The notes under the pieces are model-generated. The model saw nothing but the letters and a program-made list of their open reading frames with translations, did no database searches and was not told where the DNA came from. A DNA stretch of 64,000 nucleotides from Arminella tubonensis (GTDB taxonomy: Bacteria > Pseudomonadota > Alphaproteobacteria > Rhizobiales > Rhizobiaceae): positions 310,001 through 374,000 of the forward strand of contig NZ_PCDP01000059.1 of the NCBI RefSeq assembly GCF_003240585.1, in the 5' to 3' direction. Below are positions 27,007 to 35,441 of the stretch, piece after piece; within the stretch, counting starts at the first letter, position 1; every line of letters begins with the position of its first letter. The position numbers and the translations under genes are program-made.

Positions 27007-28565
27007 TATTCACTCGCGGGTCGGAGTGTCACCGGCCCGCGTTCCGTCAGCTCTGTATAGGCAAGCGTCTGGTCGAGATGCCGGGCCCGCAACGATAGCA
27101 GCCTCTCCGCATAGGCAAGCCGAATGGACGTATAGCGCGGCTCGTCTGCGAGGTTGATCAGCTCTGCAGGGTCGCTCTTGATATCGAAGAGCAGCGGTGG
27201 CAGTCCGGTGAAATGCACATATTTGAAGTGCTGGTCCCTGATCACAGCCAGATTGCATTCATTCGACCCAAGACCGAAATACCGCTCAGCCTGTCGTTCC
27301 CCGATATCCCGAAAATCGAACTCCCAGAACACCGCCTCGCGCCAGCGCCTTGGCTTGCGGCCCTGAAGAAACGGCGAAAGGGGCTCACCGTCGAGATGAT
27401 TGCCGGGTTGAATGCCGAGCCGATCGCATAGTGTCGGAAAGATATCGGCGGCGCTGGTGAAGTGGTCGACCGTCGCTCCGCGGGAAGCACCAGCTTTGGG
27501 ATCGCGGATGACCAGTGGGATGTGATAGCTGCCGTCGAAGAAGCCGCCCTTGCCGAGCGTCCAGTGATCACCTGCCATCTCTGCATGATCCGAGGTGAAA
27601 ACGATCAGCGTATTCTCCCAGGCACCACTGTCCTTGATTGCCTGCCAGATACGCCCAAGCTGCGCATCCACCTCGGCGATCATGCCGTAATAGATGGCGC
27701 GGATTGCTGCCAGATCGTTGGCGGACCAGTCGGCAAGCGGCCCGGTGGCACCATAGATGAAGCCGCCCTTGCCCGTTCGAGGCATCGCATATTCGAGATA
27801 CGGATGCGCCGCCTGTTCCCTTTCGCTCGTCTCTGCACGAGCGAAGGCAGGACCGTTATCGGCCGCAAACATCGTATTGTAAGGCGCAGGCACCGAAAAA
27901 GGTGGGTGCGGCCGCAGAAATGAAACATGCGCGAACCACGGCGCATCTTGCTCGCCGAGCCAGCGGATGAACTCACCCGCCATAAATGCCGTCTGCGTCT
28001 CGTCCTTGGAATAGGATGGTGAAGCGTTGGAAATCTGGCCGGGCTTTGCGCCGACAGGAATATGGATACTCCGACTGGTCGCTTCGACATGGCCACGCGA
28101 CCGTAGCCAGGACAGCCATTGCTTTTCATGTTCTGGCAGTGCCTGGCGGGCGCTGAAACCCGGAAGCAGCCCCTCATAGGTCGTCAGGTGCGGATCGCCC
28201 GCATCCATTGTACGCGGATCCGGCGACGTATCGGTATATCCGAACAGTGTCGGGTCGTAGCCCGCGCGCCGAGCGGCAAGCGCCAGATTGTCGAAGCGTG
28301 CGTCCAGCGGCGACCCGTTGCGACAAACGCGATGGTTCATCTGATAGAGCCCGGTGTAGAGCGTCGCCCGCGCCGGTGAGCAAGGCGCCGCACCCGCATA
28401 ATGCCGCCGGAATAGCACGCCCTCGCGAGCCAGCGCGTCGACATTCGGCGTCCTGAGGCAGGGATGGCCGACTGCAGACAGGCAGTCGCCCCGCCATTGG
28501 TCGGCGGTGATCAGCAGGACATTGGGTCGGTCAGCGGCACCGTTAGTGATTGTTGGATTTCGCAT
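26985..28565 (-). CDS. Sulfatase-superfamily hydrolase, phosphonate monoester hydrolase-like
   Basis: A 526-residue member of the alkaline phosphatase/sulfatase superfamily. VLLITADQWRGD supplies the N-terminal metal ligands, C62 in PCSPARATLYTG is the cysteine that would be converted to formylglycine (C-x-P-x-R), and FTSDHAEMAGDH gives the second metal-binding pair. GYDPTLFGYTDTSPDPRT, WEFDFRD and FKYVHFTGLPPLLFD closely resemble the characterised phosphonate monoester hydrolase of Rhizobium leguminosarum, which cleaves phosphonate and phosphate esters promiscuously. ATG 28565 gives the usual N-terminus; it overlaps galE by 23 bases. The upstream open frame is the galE shadow. Substrate in vivo unknown. 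Confidence 0.85.
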   Translation of the reverse strand: MRNPTITNGAADRPNVLLITADQWRGDCLSAVGHPCLRTPNVDALAREGVLFRRHYAGAAPCSPARATLYTGLYQMNHRVCRNGSPLDARFDNLALAARRAGYDPTLFGYTDTSPDPRTMDAGDPHLTTYEGLLPGFSARQALPEHEKQWLSWLRSRGHVEATSRSIHIPVGAKPGQISNASPSYSKDETQTAFMAGEFIRWLGEQDAPWFAHVSFLRPHPPFSVPAPYNTMFAADNGPAFARAETSEREQAAHPYLEYAMPRTGKGGFIYGATGPLADWSANDLAAIRAIYYGMIAEVDAQLGRIWQAIKDSGAWENTLIVFTSDHAEMAGDHWTLGKGGFFDGSYHIPLVIRDPKAGASRGATVDHFTSAADIFPTLCDRLGIQPGNHLDGEPLSPFLQGRKPRRWREAVFWEFDFRDIGERQAERYFGLGSNECNLAVIRDQHFKYVHFTGLPPLLFDIKSDPAELINLADEPRYTSIRLAYAERLLSLRARHLDQTLAYTELTERGPVTLRPASEYQLKEPR

Positions 28566-29526
28566 GCCATTTCCACGCGGATTCGATAATGCGCGACAGG
28601 TCGTATTGCGGCACCCAGCCAAGCACTGCCTTGGCCTTGTCATTGTTGGCAACCAGTGTGGTGGAATCGCCCTCTCGTCGTCCGGCATATTCCACCGGGA
28701 ACGGCCGCTCGGTGACATCTTCGATCGCCGAAAGCAGTTCCTTGACAGTCGTGCCGGTACCGGTGCCGAGATTGAGTGCGACCGACGTGCCGCCGTTGAG
28801 CAGGTACTCTACCGCCCGCACATGCGCATCGGCAAGGTCAAGCACATGAATATAGTCGCGCACGCAGGTGCCGTCGCGCGTGTCGTAGTCGGTTCCGAAA
28901 ACCTTGAACCCCTGCCTTCGACCGAGCACCGCCTCGATCGCAAGCGGGATCGCATGCGTTTCCGGAGTGTGCCATTCGCCAATCCGGCCGTCGAAATCGG
29001 CGCCGGCCGCATTGAAATAGCGCAGGATCACCGACCGGAAGTCCTTGTACTGGTCATAGTCGCCAAGCGCCTGTTCGACGATATATTTCGTGCGCCCGTA
29101 TGGATTGATCGGCACCTGGCGATGGGTCTCGTCCAGCGGCAGCGTTTGCGGCAACCCGTAGGTTGCGCAGGTCGAGGAAAAGACAAAGGCGTTGATCCCG
29201 GCTGCCTGTGCCGCAGACAGCAGCGTCAGCGTGCCAATCACATTATTGTCGTAGAACGCTACCGGATCCTTGACCGATTCTCCAACTTCTATCAGCGCCG
29301 CGAAATGAAGGATCGCCGCCGGCTTGTACTTGGCCAGCACCTCGTCGAGACGGGCGCGGTCACGGATGTCACCTTCCTCGGCCGGACCCCATTTGACGAA
29401 TTCACGGTGGCCATTGGAGAAGTTGTCAAAGACAACCGGCTTGAAGCCCTTGTTGGCGAGATCGAGACACGTGTGTGAACCGATATAACCAGCGCCGCCT
29501 ACCACAAGAACCGTTTCGCCTGCCAT
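28543..29526 (-). CDS. galE: UDP-glucose 4-epimerase
   Basis: A 327-residue short-chain dehydrogenase/reductase-type epimerase. GGAGYIGSH near residue 10 binds NAD+, and the catalytic tyrosine and lysine lie in YGRTKYIVE (about 148-156). SSTCATYG supplies the catalytic serine region. It interconverts UDP-glucose and UDP-galactose for exopolysaccharide and lipopolysaccharide synthesis. AAGGAA precedes ATG 29526. The downstream sulfatase gene overlaps by 23 bases, so the two are probably co-transcribed. Confidence 0.95.
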   Translation of the reverse strand: MAGETVLVVGGAGYIGSHTCLDLANKGFKPVVFDNFSNGHREFVKWGPAEEGDIRDRARLDEVLAKYKPAAILHFAALIEVGESVKDPVAFYDNNVIGTLTLLSAAQAAGINAFVFSSTCATYGLPQTLPLDETHRQVPINPYGRTKYIVEQALGDYDQYKDFRSVILRYFNAAGADFDGRIGEWHTPETHAIPLAIEAVLGRRQGFKVFGTDYDTRDGTCVRDYIHVLDLADAHVRAVEYLLNGGTSVALNLGTGTGTTVKELLSAIEDVTERPFPVEYAGRREGDSTTLVANNDKAKAVLGWVPQYDLSRIIESAWKWHAKSNNH

Positions 29527-29725
29527 AGATCATTCCTTCTCGATCAACCGTCATGTTTTTCGGTTCCAGACTTAGACGAGTTGTGAGCCGAGAAAAAGGT
29601 GAAACACTCGCAAAATAGGATGATCGCCCGAATGGGCGAAGCCTGTCGACCAGCCAATGATGCGTAGCGACAAGGGTCTAGGCGAAAGCGAGCGCCGTTG
29701 CGGCGCCTCAATTTTCCACAGGATC

Positions 29726-29914
29726 CTAGACGTTTAGCACACGTTCGAGATCGGCAATTTCCTCAGAGATTTCGCCGATCCGCTGCCTCAGATCCGCATC
29801 CGTGCCGTCGTCGACTTCCTCGTCACCAAAGCAATAACGTGCATCGTGGAGCTCGAGTTTGGCCTCCAGCTCGGCACGTTTGGCATAGAGGCGATCAAGA
29901 TATCTGTTGCGCAT
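29726..29914 (-). CDS. Small coiled-coil protein, unknown function
   Basis: A 62-residue acidic, strongly helical product: RYLDRLYAKRAELEAKLELH, then a short turn with CFGDEEVDDGTDADL, then RIGEISEEIADLERVLNV, giving an antiparallel coiled-coil pattern with leucines at heptad spacing. ATG 29914 has a GAGAG-like site; the in-frame extension to 29989 runs into low-complexity cysteine-rich sequence and looks non-coding. No family recognised. Confidence 0.6.
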   Translation of the reverse strand: MRNRYLDRLYAKRAELEAKLELHDARYCFGDEEVDDGTDADLRQRIGEISEEIADLERVLNV

Positions 29915-30160
29915 CGGCTGCTCTCGACATGAACTGCTGCACATATAGATGGTGCTGCTGCCCTGGAAATTCGATAGGCGCCCGTACAAAGGCCAATTCC
30001 ATAGCTAAATGCATCCGGCCTGCATGAAGTTCCGCACTTTGATTTCCGCAAGCAAATTCCATGTTAAATGAGTAACATTCTGCGAAGATCGCGACTATTC
30101 CACTGAAATCCTTTTCAGGAACTTCACAAAATTGTCTCAAAGCAAATTATAAGCTATGAG

Positions 30161-30982
30161 ATGGGCGGATCTATTCACAAAAAGAGATTGATAACTTCCA
30201 ATATGGCAAGCATTCGCAAATTTATCTTTCATGATCTTCGCACTATTGATGGCTATATCGACCCTCCCGACGCACTTGTTTTCCTTTCGATTTTGGAAAG
30301 TCAGCGGCAGCGCGATCTCAAAGGAGGCATTGCTGAAATCGGCGTGTTCTTCGGGCGGTCATATTTTCTGATAAAAAAGATCGCGGCGCCCGAGGAAAAG
30401 GTGCTGGCGATCGATCTCTTCGATCTTGGCAACCAGTCGGACGGAGTTCCCACGCAATATCAGCAATTTATCGACAACGGCACGCGGCTGGGGCTGACGG
30501 TGGACGAGGACCTCGTCATCGTCGGTGATAGCACCAAGCTGGCTGCCAACGATATCGTCGACAAGGTGGGCGAACTCAGGTTTTTCAGCATCGATGGCGG
30601 TCACATGCTCTCGCATGTAACGGCGGACAGTCATTTGGCGGAAGGTTCCCTGGCGAAGCACGGCGTCATCGCCTTCGACGACACGTTCAATCCGGCTTGG
30701 CCTGAAGTCACAGTAGGCGTCGCCGACTTCCTGCGCGAAAGCCAGCAATACTCCGCATTCTGCATGACCAAGTATAAGACCTATGTCTGCCGGAACGAAT
30801 TTCATGCCGACTACTTGGCCGCAATCGCCGACGCACCTCATCTTCAGGCATTCGACCACGTGGAGACCGAGTTTCTCGGCGCAAAAGTCGTCCGCCTGCA
30901 CGATCCACTCCCCCGCCGCATCCTGCACGAGATCGTCAATCGCTTGGGCCTCAGCGCATTTTCCGAGCGCGTCTATCGCTAA
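30161..30982 (+). CDS. Class I SAM-dependent methyltransferase-like protein
   Basis: About 273 residues. GGIAEIGVFFGRSYFLIKKI resembles motif I (SAM-binding glycine loop), EEKVLAIDLFDL the acidic residue after strand 2, and LRFFSIDGGHMLSHVTADSH with GVIAFDDTF the later strands of a Methyltransf_24-type fold, as in rhamnosyl O-methyltransferase-like enzymes. The acceptor is unknown. The start is uncertain: ATG 30161 or ATG 30203, neither with a clear ribosome binding site; the conserved part starts around residue 28. The flanking upstream region is AT-rich. The gene is followed by a tRNA on the other strand. Confidence 0.7.
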   Translation: MGGSIHKKRLITSNMASIRKFIFHDLRTIDGYIDPPDALVFLSILESQRQRDLKGGIAEIGVFFGRSYFLIKKIAAPEEKVLAIDLFDLGNQSDGVPTQYQQFIDNGTRLGLTVDEDLVIVGDSTKLAANDIVDKVGELRFFSIDGGHMLSHVTADSHLAEGSLAKHGVIAFDDTFNPAWPEVTVGVADFLRESQQYSAFCMTKYKTYVCRNEFHADYLAAIADAPHLQAFDHVETEFLGAKVVRLHDPLPRRILHEIVNRLGLSAFSERVYR

Positions 30983-31007
30983 CGGCCGATTGAAATGAGG
31001 GATTAAA

Positions 31008-31097
31008 TGGCGGAGAGGGTGGGATTTGAACCCACGGTGCCCTTCCAGGCACGCCGCATTTCGAGTGCGGTACATTCAACCACTCTGCCACCTCTCC
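31008..31097 (-). tRNA. tRNA-Ser (anticodon CGA)
   Basis: Read on the minus strand, a 90-base class II tRNA starts GGAGAGGTGGCAGAGTGGTT and ends CCTCTCCG-CCA, with the CCA encoded. The anticodon loop CTCGAAA gives CGA. The acceptor stem GGAGAGG pairs with CCTCTCC, the long variable arm GTGCCTGGAAGGGCAC is typical of serine tRNAs, and the T arm has GGGTTCAAATCCC. Confidence 0.97.
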
Positions 31098-31193
31098 GCG
31101 GAACCGGTTGACGCCGTAAGGGCGCGGCCGTTCTCTTAGCGATAGAAAGCTGGGCTGGCAAGGGCGAATATTCAAGCTTTTCATCCTTTTGTC

Positions 31194-31222
31194 TTGACAG
31201 ATTTTGGGCGCTCTTGTATCCC
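31194..31222 (+). promoter_or_regulatory. Probable promoter of rplU-rpmA
   Basis: CTTGACA is a full -35 consensus match at 31194-31199. A TTGTATCCC segment 14-17 bases downstream gives an extended -10-like TGTATC/TATCCC, an imperfect match. It lies about 180 bases before rplU, implying a long leader. The gap 31098-31398 shows no coding frame. Confidence 0.5.
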
Positions 31223-31398
31223 GCCTTCGCAATAGGCGTGGAGAATCTTCGCGTCTGGCAGCTGAGCGCTTGCGCTAAGCTTCACCGGTGGTCAGACTTC
31301 TAGGCGTTAAGCCATTGAAATCCCCGCTAAACTTCGACTGATAAAAAGACGGCCGCCTGCGTTGCGGGAGAGCCGGAACGAACATGAAAGGATAAAAA

Positions 31399-31716
31399 AT
31401 GTTCGCAGTCATCAAGACCGGCGGTAAGCAGTACCGTGTGGCAGCAAACGACGTGCTGACCATCGAGAAGCTGGAAGCCATTGCCGGCGACACTGTTGAA
31501 TTCACTGAAGTTCTCGTTATCGGCGAAGGCGCCGATGCAGCGATCGGAGCTCCCTTCGTCACGGGTGCTTCCGTCAAGGCCGAAGTGGTCGAGCACAACC
31601 GCGCTCGGAAGGTTATCGCCTTCAAGAAGCGCCGTCGTCAGAACTCGAAGCGTTCGCGCGGTCATCGCCAGCATCACACGGTTGTCCGCATCACGGACAT
31701 CGTGGCTGCAAAGTAA
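31399..31716 (+). CDS. rplU: 50S ribosomal protein L21
   Basis: A 105-residue protein starting MFAVIKTGGKQYRV, the invariant L21 N-terminus, with the basic KKRRRQNSKRSRGHRQHHT segment that contacts 23S rRNA. L21 is a structural protein of the large subunit. Followed after 32 bases by rpmA, the usual operon partner. Confidence 0.98.
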   Translation: MFAVIKTGGKQYRVAANDVLTIEKLEAIAGDTVEFTEVLVIGEGADAAIGAPFVTGASVKAEVVEHNRARKVIAFKKRRRQNSKRSRGHRQHHTVVRITDIVAAK

Positions 31717-31748
31717 GTAACGGGATCAAGGGTTAAAGGAGAACTCCA

Positions 31749-32018
31749 ATGGCACACAAAAAAGCTGGCGGTTCGTCGCGTAACGGTCGCGATTCAGAAT
31801 CCAAGCGCCTTGGCGTGAAGAAGTTCGGCGGCGAAGCCGTCATTTCTGGCAACATCATCGTGCGTCAGCGCGGTACGCAGTGGCATCCGGGTTCCAACGT
31901 TGGCCTCGGCAAGGACCACACCATTTTTGCGCTTACCGCGGGCAATGTGAACTACCGTACGAAGGCAAACGGCCGAGTATACGTGTCCGTAATGCCGAAA
32001 GCGGAAGCAGCGGAATAA
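31749..32018 (+). CDS. rpmA: 50S ribosomal protein L27
   Basis: An 89-residue protein starting MAHKKAGGSSRNGRDSESKR, the standard L27 N-terminal tail that reaches the peptidyl transferase centre, then GVKKFGGEAVISGNIIVRQRG. No cleavable pre-sequence of the Firmicute type is present. AGGAG precedes ATG 31749. An intrinsic terminator follows 72 bases after the stop. Confidence 0.98.
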   Translation: MAHKKAGGSSRNGRDSESKRLGVKKFGGEAVISGNIIVRQRGTQWHPGSNVGLGKDHTIFALTAGNVNYRTKANGRVYVSVMPKAEAAE

Positions 32019-32089
32019 GCCGGTAGCGCTCAAAAACAGCCGGCGTCTCATCGACCCGGCTGATCGTATCAGGTTCAGTCTAGAAAACA

Positions 32090-32118
32090 GGGGAGATGGG
32101 GCACCATCTCCCCTTTTT
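32090..32118 (+). terminator. Intrinsic terminator of rplU-rpmA
   Basis: GGGGAGATGG and CCATCTCCCC pair around a GGCA loop and are followed by TTTTTCTTT on the plus strand. It lies between rpmA and the first GNAT gene. Confidence 0.9.
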
Positions 32119-32144
32119 CTTTATTCTCAACGGAGGACTGAACC

Positions 32145-32780
32145 ATGCAAGGCGAATTATTAAGGGAAGACCAATCGAGGTCTCCCGAAGAGCGGCTGAG
32201 GCCGGACAGGTTGAGGACCGATTGCCCCGTCTTATTATCGGAAAGGCTCGTTTTGCGCGCGCCTCACGAAGAAGACATAGACGCCCTTGCCCATCTCGCC
32301 AACAACGCCAACGTCGCCACAATGGTATCGCGGATGCCGCACCCGTACACGGCCAAGGACGCCGCCGACTTCGTGCGCCGCACGAACATCGGCGAGATTG
32401 GCAAGTGCGTCTATGCGATCACCAAATCGGAAAACGGCGCCTTCATCGGTTGCTGCGGCGTAGAGCCGGGACATGATCCTGCAACGGTCGAGATTGGCTA
32501 TTGGCTGGGCGAACCCTATTGGAACCAGGGTTATATGACCGAAGCCACCCATGCCCTGATCGACATGGTGTTCCGGACTCGCGAATGCGTCGAGCAGATC
32601 GACGCCCGTTGCCGGGTGACGAATGTCGGCTCCCGGCGGGTGATCCATAAGTGCGGCTTTCAGTTCCAGGGATCCGGCCTTGCCGCATCGCTGGCGCTTG
32701 GCGGTACCGTGCCGGTCGAATGGTTCCGGCTGGACCGCAAGACCTGGATGTCGCTGCGAAGCTGGGGGGCACTGAGATGA
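32145..32780 (+). CDS. GNAT family N-acetyltransferase (RimJ/RimL-like)
   Basis: A 211-residue protein with the GNAT fold: LLSERLVLRAPHEEDIDAL opens the domain, IGYWLGEPYWNQGYMTEATHALI is the acetyl-CoA binding motif A (Q/R-x-x-G-x-G/A variant WNQGYMTEA), and RCRVTNVGSRRVIHKCGFQFQG is the C-terminal motif. RimJ/RimL relatives acetylate ribosomal proteins or small molecules; the substrate here is unknown. GGAGG precedes ATG 32145. The next gene, a paralogue, overlaps its stop by four bases. Confidence 0.85.
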   Translation: MQGELLREDQSRSPEERLRPDRLRTDCPVLLSERLVLRAPHEEDIDALAHLANNANVATMVSRMPHPYTAKDAADFVRRTNIGEIGKCVYAITKSENGAFIGCCGVEPGHDPATVEIGYWLGEPYWNQGYMTEATHALIDMVFRTRECVEQIDARCRVTNVGSRRVIHKCGFQFQGSGLAASLALGGTVPVEWFRLDRKTWMSLRSWGALR

Positions 32781-33364
32781 ACGCCGCTCTTCTGCACCGC
32801 CGCCAGGACCCAAGGCCGGCGCCGGGCCCAACCCCGGTCATTCAGACCGATCGCCTGACGTTGCGGTCACACCGGCTGGGCGATGCCGATGCGATCGTGG
32901 AATCCCTGTCGGATTTCGCGGTTACCCGGATGATGGCCCGCGTGCCGGCACCCTACGACCGGCAGGACGCGCTCGACTGGCTCGTCCCGCGCGCGTCGGG
33001 CATCGACCGAAACTGGACGCTGGCGATCACCGAAAAGGACGACGTCCACATAGGTGTCGTCGCGATCGAGCTTCGGCATGGCCGCTGGAACCTCTCCTAC
33101 TGGCTGAACCGCTACTACTGGCGGCGCGGCTTCATGGGCGAGGCAGTGTCGGCAACTCTCGAGCGCTTCGGTAGGCGCATGCCGGAAACCTCGGTGCACT
33201 CCGGCGTCTTCGTCGACAATCCGGCGTCGTTGAAGCTGCAGGAAAGGCTCGGCTTCCGCATCACGGGTTGCACGGAGGTCTACAGCTTCGCCAGGAACAC
33301 CATGGTCCCGCATGTCGAGACCGTCCTGTCGCCGGGCGAGCGACCTGCTTCGAAGGTCGCCTGA
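32777..33364 (+). CDS. GNAT family N-acetyltransferase, paralogue of preceding gene
   Basis: A 195-residue GNAT protein: IQTDRLTLRSHRLGDADAI, then LSYWLNRYYWRRGFMGEAVSATLE (acetyl-CoA motif) and GVFVDNPASLKLQERLGFRITG (C-terminal motif). It has the same layout as the preceding gene and starts inside its stop codon (ATGA), so the two are translationally coupled and probably arose by tandem duplication with much divergence. The longer open frame starting at 32651 overlaps the neighbour and is not used. Confidence 0.85.
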   Translation: MNAALLHRRQDPRPAPGPTPVIQTDRLTLRSHRLGDADAIVESLSDFAVTRMMARVPAPYDRQDALDWLVPRASGIDRNWTLAITEKDDVHIGVVAIELRHGRWNLSYWLNRYYWRRGFMGEAVSATLERFGRRMPETSVHSGVFVDNPASLKLQERLGFRITGCTEVYSFARNTMVPHVETVLSPGERPASKVA

Positions 33365-33373
33365 ACAACAAGC

Positions 33374-33402
33374 AGCCATCGCCGCCGCAAGCGGCGATGG
33401 CT
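33374..33402. terminator. Hairpin between convergent genes
   Basis: AGCCATCGCCGC and GCGGCGATGGCT form a perfect 12-bp stem with a CGCAA loop in the 45 bases between two genes that end toward each other. There is no T run on either strand, so it may act as an RNA 3'-end stabiliser or a weak bidirectional terminator. Confidence 0.6.
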
Positions 33403-33409
33403 CGACCTG

Positions 33410-34270
33410 CTAGCCCAGCTCCATCCAGACCGGAAAATGGTCAGACCCTTCTGCGTCGATATCGACGCGCGCAGACTTTAGCCGGCTTTGGAGGCCGCAA
33501 CTGATGAGGCAGTAATCAAGATGCATGCGCCGGTTATGATCGCCGGGGTTCATCCAGCTGTAGCAGCCAGGCTTGTACCAGCCGGCAAGATCGAGCGCGT
33601 CTGCGGGCAGGTCGAAGCGCGGAACCCGACCGTAGAAACGGTCCTTTATGCCGACGCAAGCGCTGTATTCCGGCGACTCCGGTACCATGTTGAAGTCACC
33701 CATCACGACGTAGTCTTCCGGCAAGGGCGGATCCGTCAATCCGACCTCGGCCCCGCCGGTCAGCGATCCGCCTTCGCGCACGAAGCCGTTGAGAGATGCC
33801 TTCAGATAGTTGATCTGGGAGATGCGCTCGTCCGGCGACACATGATCGAGATGCAGGGAATATATCCTGAAGGCACCTCTTGGCGTGTCGATCACCGCCT
33901 CGGTGGCTCCGCGCTGCATATTGAGCTTGGACAGTGTACGGCTGCGCGGCAGAAGCAGCATACGCGTCGAAAGGATTGGCCAGCGCGAGAGCACCATATT
34001 ACCGAACTGGAAGCGTCGGCTGACCTGCCGGCCATCCCGGACGATGATGTCACCGTGAATATCGCAGGCAGGCCCGTAGACGCCAAAATGGTCCGGAAGC
34101 AGCGCCTCGATCGCGGCGACCATATCGACATGGCCGTTGCGGGGCGATCCACGGGTCACCTCCTGCAGCGCGATGATATCGGCGCCGGCGATGCTCGCGA
34201 CGATACGCTCGAGATCATATCTACCGTCGAGACCGAACCCGTACTGTATGTTATAGCTCACGAACTTCAC
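33410..34270 (-). CDS. Endonuclease/exonuclease/phosphatase (EEP) family hydrolase
   Basis: About 286 residues with the DNase I-like fold: VSYNIQYGFG, ADIIALQEV (catalytic Glu), YSLHLDHVSPDERISQI, VVMGDFNMVPES (Asp and Asn) and the final GSDHFPVWMEL (Asp-His). All catalytic residues of the family are visible. Members cleave phosphodiesters in nucleic acids or phospholipids or remove phosphates from inositides; the substrate is not predictable. GTG 34270 is the preferred start, 12 bases after GGAGG; the longer frame to 34327 lacks a signal. No signal peptide, so probably cytoplasmic. Confidence 0.85.
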   Translation of the reverse strand: MKFVSYNIQYGFGLDGRYDLERIVASIAGADIIALQEVTRGSPRNGHVDMVAAIEALLPDHFGVYGPACDIHGDIIVRDGRQVSRRFQFGNMVLSRWPILSTRMLLLPRSRTLSKLNMQRGATEAVIDTPRGAFRIYSLHLDHVSPDERISQINYLKASLNGFVREGGSLTGGAEVGLTDPPLPEDYVVMGDFNMVPESPEYSACVGIKDRFYGRVPRFDLPADALDLAGWYKPGCYSWMNPGDHNRRMHLDYCLISCGLQSRLKSARVDIDAEGSDHFPVWMELG

Positions 34271-34352
34271 GATAATCTTTGACCTCCGGCTGAACCGCCT
34301 ATATCGAAGGCAGCATGACGGGTTCAATCAGATACCGAATAGCGGACATAAA

Positions 34353-35441
34353 ATGAAATTTCTAGATGAAGCGAAGGTCTATATCCGATCGGGTGATGGC
34401 GGCGGCGGCAGTGTTTCGTTTCGCCGTGAGAAGTTCATCGAGTTCGGCGGCCCTGACGGTGGTGACGGCGGACGCGGCGGCGATGTCTGGGCCGAAGCGG
34501 TTAACGGACTGAACACGCTCATCGATTTTCGTTTCCAGCAGCATTTCAAGGCCCAGATCGGCACGCATGGCATGGGGCGCAACCGCACTGGCGCCAATGG
34601 CAGCGACGTGACATTGAAGGTTCCGGTCGGCACGCAGATCTTCGAGGAAGACAGCGAGACGATGATCTGCGACCTGACGCAGGAAGGCCAACGCTTTCGT
34701 CTCGCCGCCGGCGGCAATGGTGGCTTCGGCAACGCCCACTTCAAATCCGCGACCAATCAGGCCCCCGATTGGGCAAATCCTGGCCTTGATGGTGAGGAGA
34801 AGACGATCTGGCTGCGCCTGAAGCTAATCGCGGATGCCGGCCTCGTCGGCCTTCCCAACGCCGGAAAGTCGACATTCCTCGCAGCCGTGACCCGGGCTCG
34901 CCCGAAGATTGCCAACTATCCTTTTACGACCCTCCATCCCAACCTCGGCGTCGCTACCGTCGATGGCCGCGAATTCGTTTTGGCCGACATTCCAGGTCTG
35001 ATCGAGGGCGCGCATGAAGGTGTCGGCATCGGCGATCGTTTCCTTGGGCACGTCGAGCGCACGCGCGTGTTGTTGCACTTGGTCTCCGCGCAGGAGGAAA
35101 AGGTCGGGAAAGCATACAAGACGGTCAAACACGAGCTCGAAGCCTATGGCAACGATCTGACCGACAAGCCGGAAATCGTTGCGCTGTCACAGGTCGACGT
35201 TCTCGATGACGCGGAACTGAAAAAGAAGACCAAGGAACTTGCTCGCGCATGCGGCAAGACCCCGTTCCAGATTTCTGCCGTCACTGGCAAGGGCATGACC
35301 GACCTGCTGCGCGCGCTGCGCGACATCATAGTTGTTGGCCAACCCGAGGAGAGCCCGCTCAAGGCGCTGAAAATCCGCCACCGCGATATTGCGGGGTTGG
35401 ACGAAGACGGCGAAGCTGGAGACGAGGAGCTTGAGGGATGA
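34353..35441 (+). CDS. obgE: GTPase Obg/CgtA
   Basis: A 362-residue GTPase. Residues 1-159 are the glycine-rich Obg fold (RSGDGGGGSVSFRREKF), the G domain follows with P-loop GLPNAGKST at about 167, DIPGLIEGAHEG (G3) and a Q-V-D variant (LSQVDVL) in the place of NKxD (G4), and a short acidic C-terminus. Obg binds the large ribosomal subunit and links GTP levels to ribosome assembly and growth. Position after rplU-rpmA is conserved in bacteria; here two GNAT genes and the EEP gene intervene. Its last codons overlap proB by four bases. Confidence 0.97.
   Translation: MKFLDEAKVYIRSGDGGGGSVSFRREKFIEFGGPDGGDGGRGGDVWAEAVNGLNTLIDFRFQQHFKAQIGTHGMGRNRTGANGSDVTLKVPVGTQIFEEDSETMICDLTQEGQRFRLAAGGNGGFGNAHFKSATNQAPDWANPGLDGEEKTIWLRLKLIADAGLVGLPNAGKSTFLAAVTRARPKIANYPFTTLHPNLGVATVDGREFVLADIPGLIEGAHEGVGIGDRFLGHVERTRVLLHLVSAQEEKVGKAYKTVKHELEAYGNDLTDKPEIVALSQVDVLDDAELKKKTKELARACGKTPFQISAVTGKGMTDLLRALRDIIVVGQPEESPLKALKIRHRDIAGLDEDGEAGDEELEG

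Noticed and set aside
33374..33402. Possible CRISPR or repeat unit at the perfect hairpin
   Set aside because: Single copy in the window, no regularly spaced repeats anywhere; it is an ordinary inter-gene hairpin.
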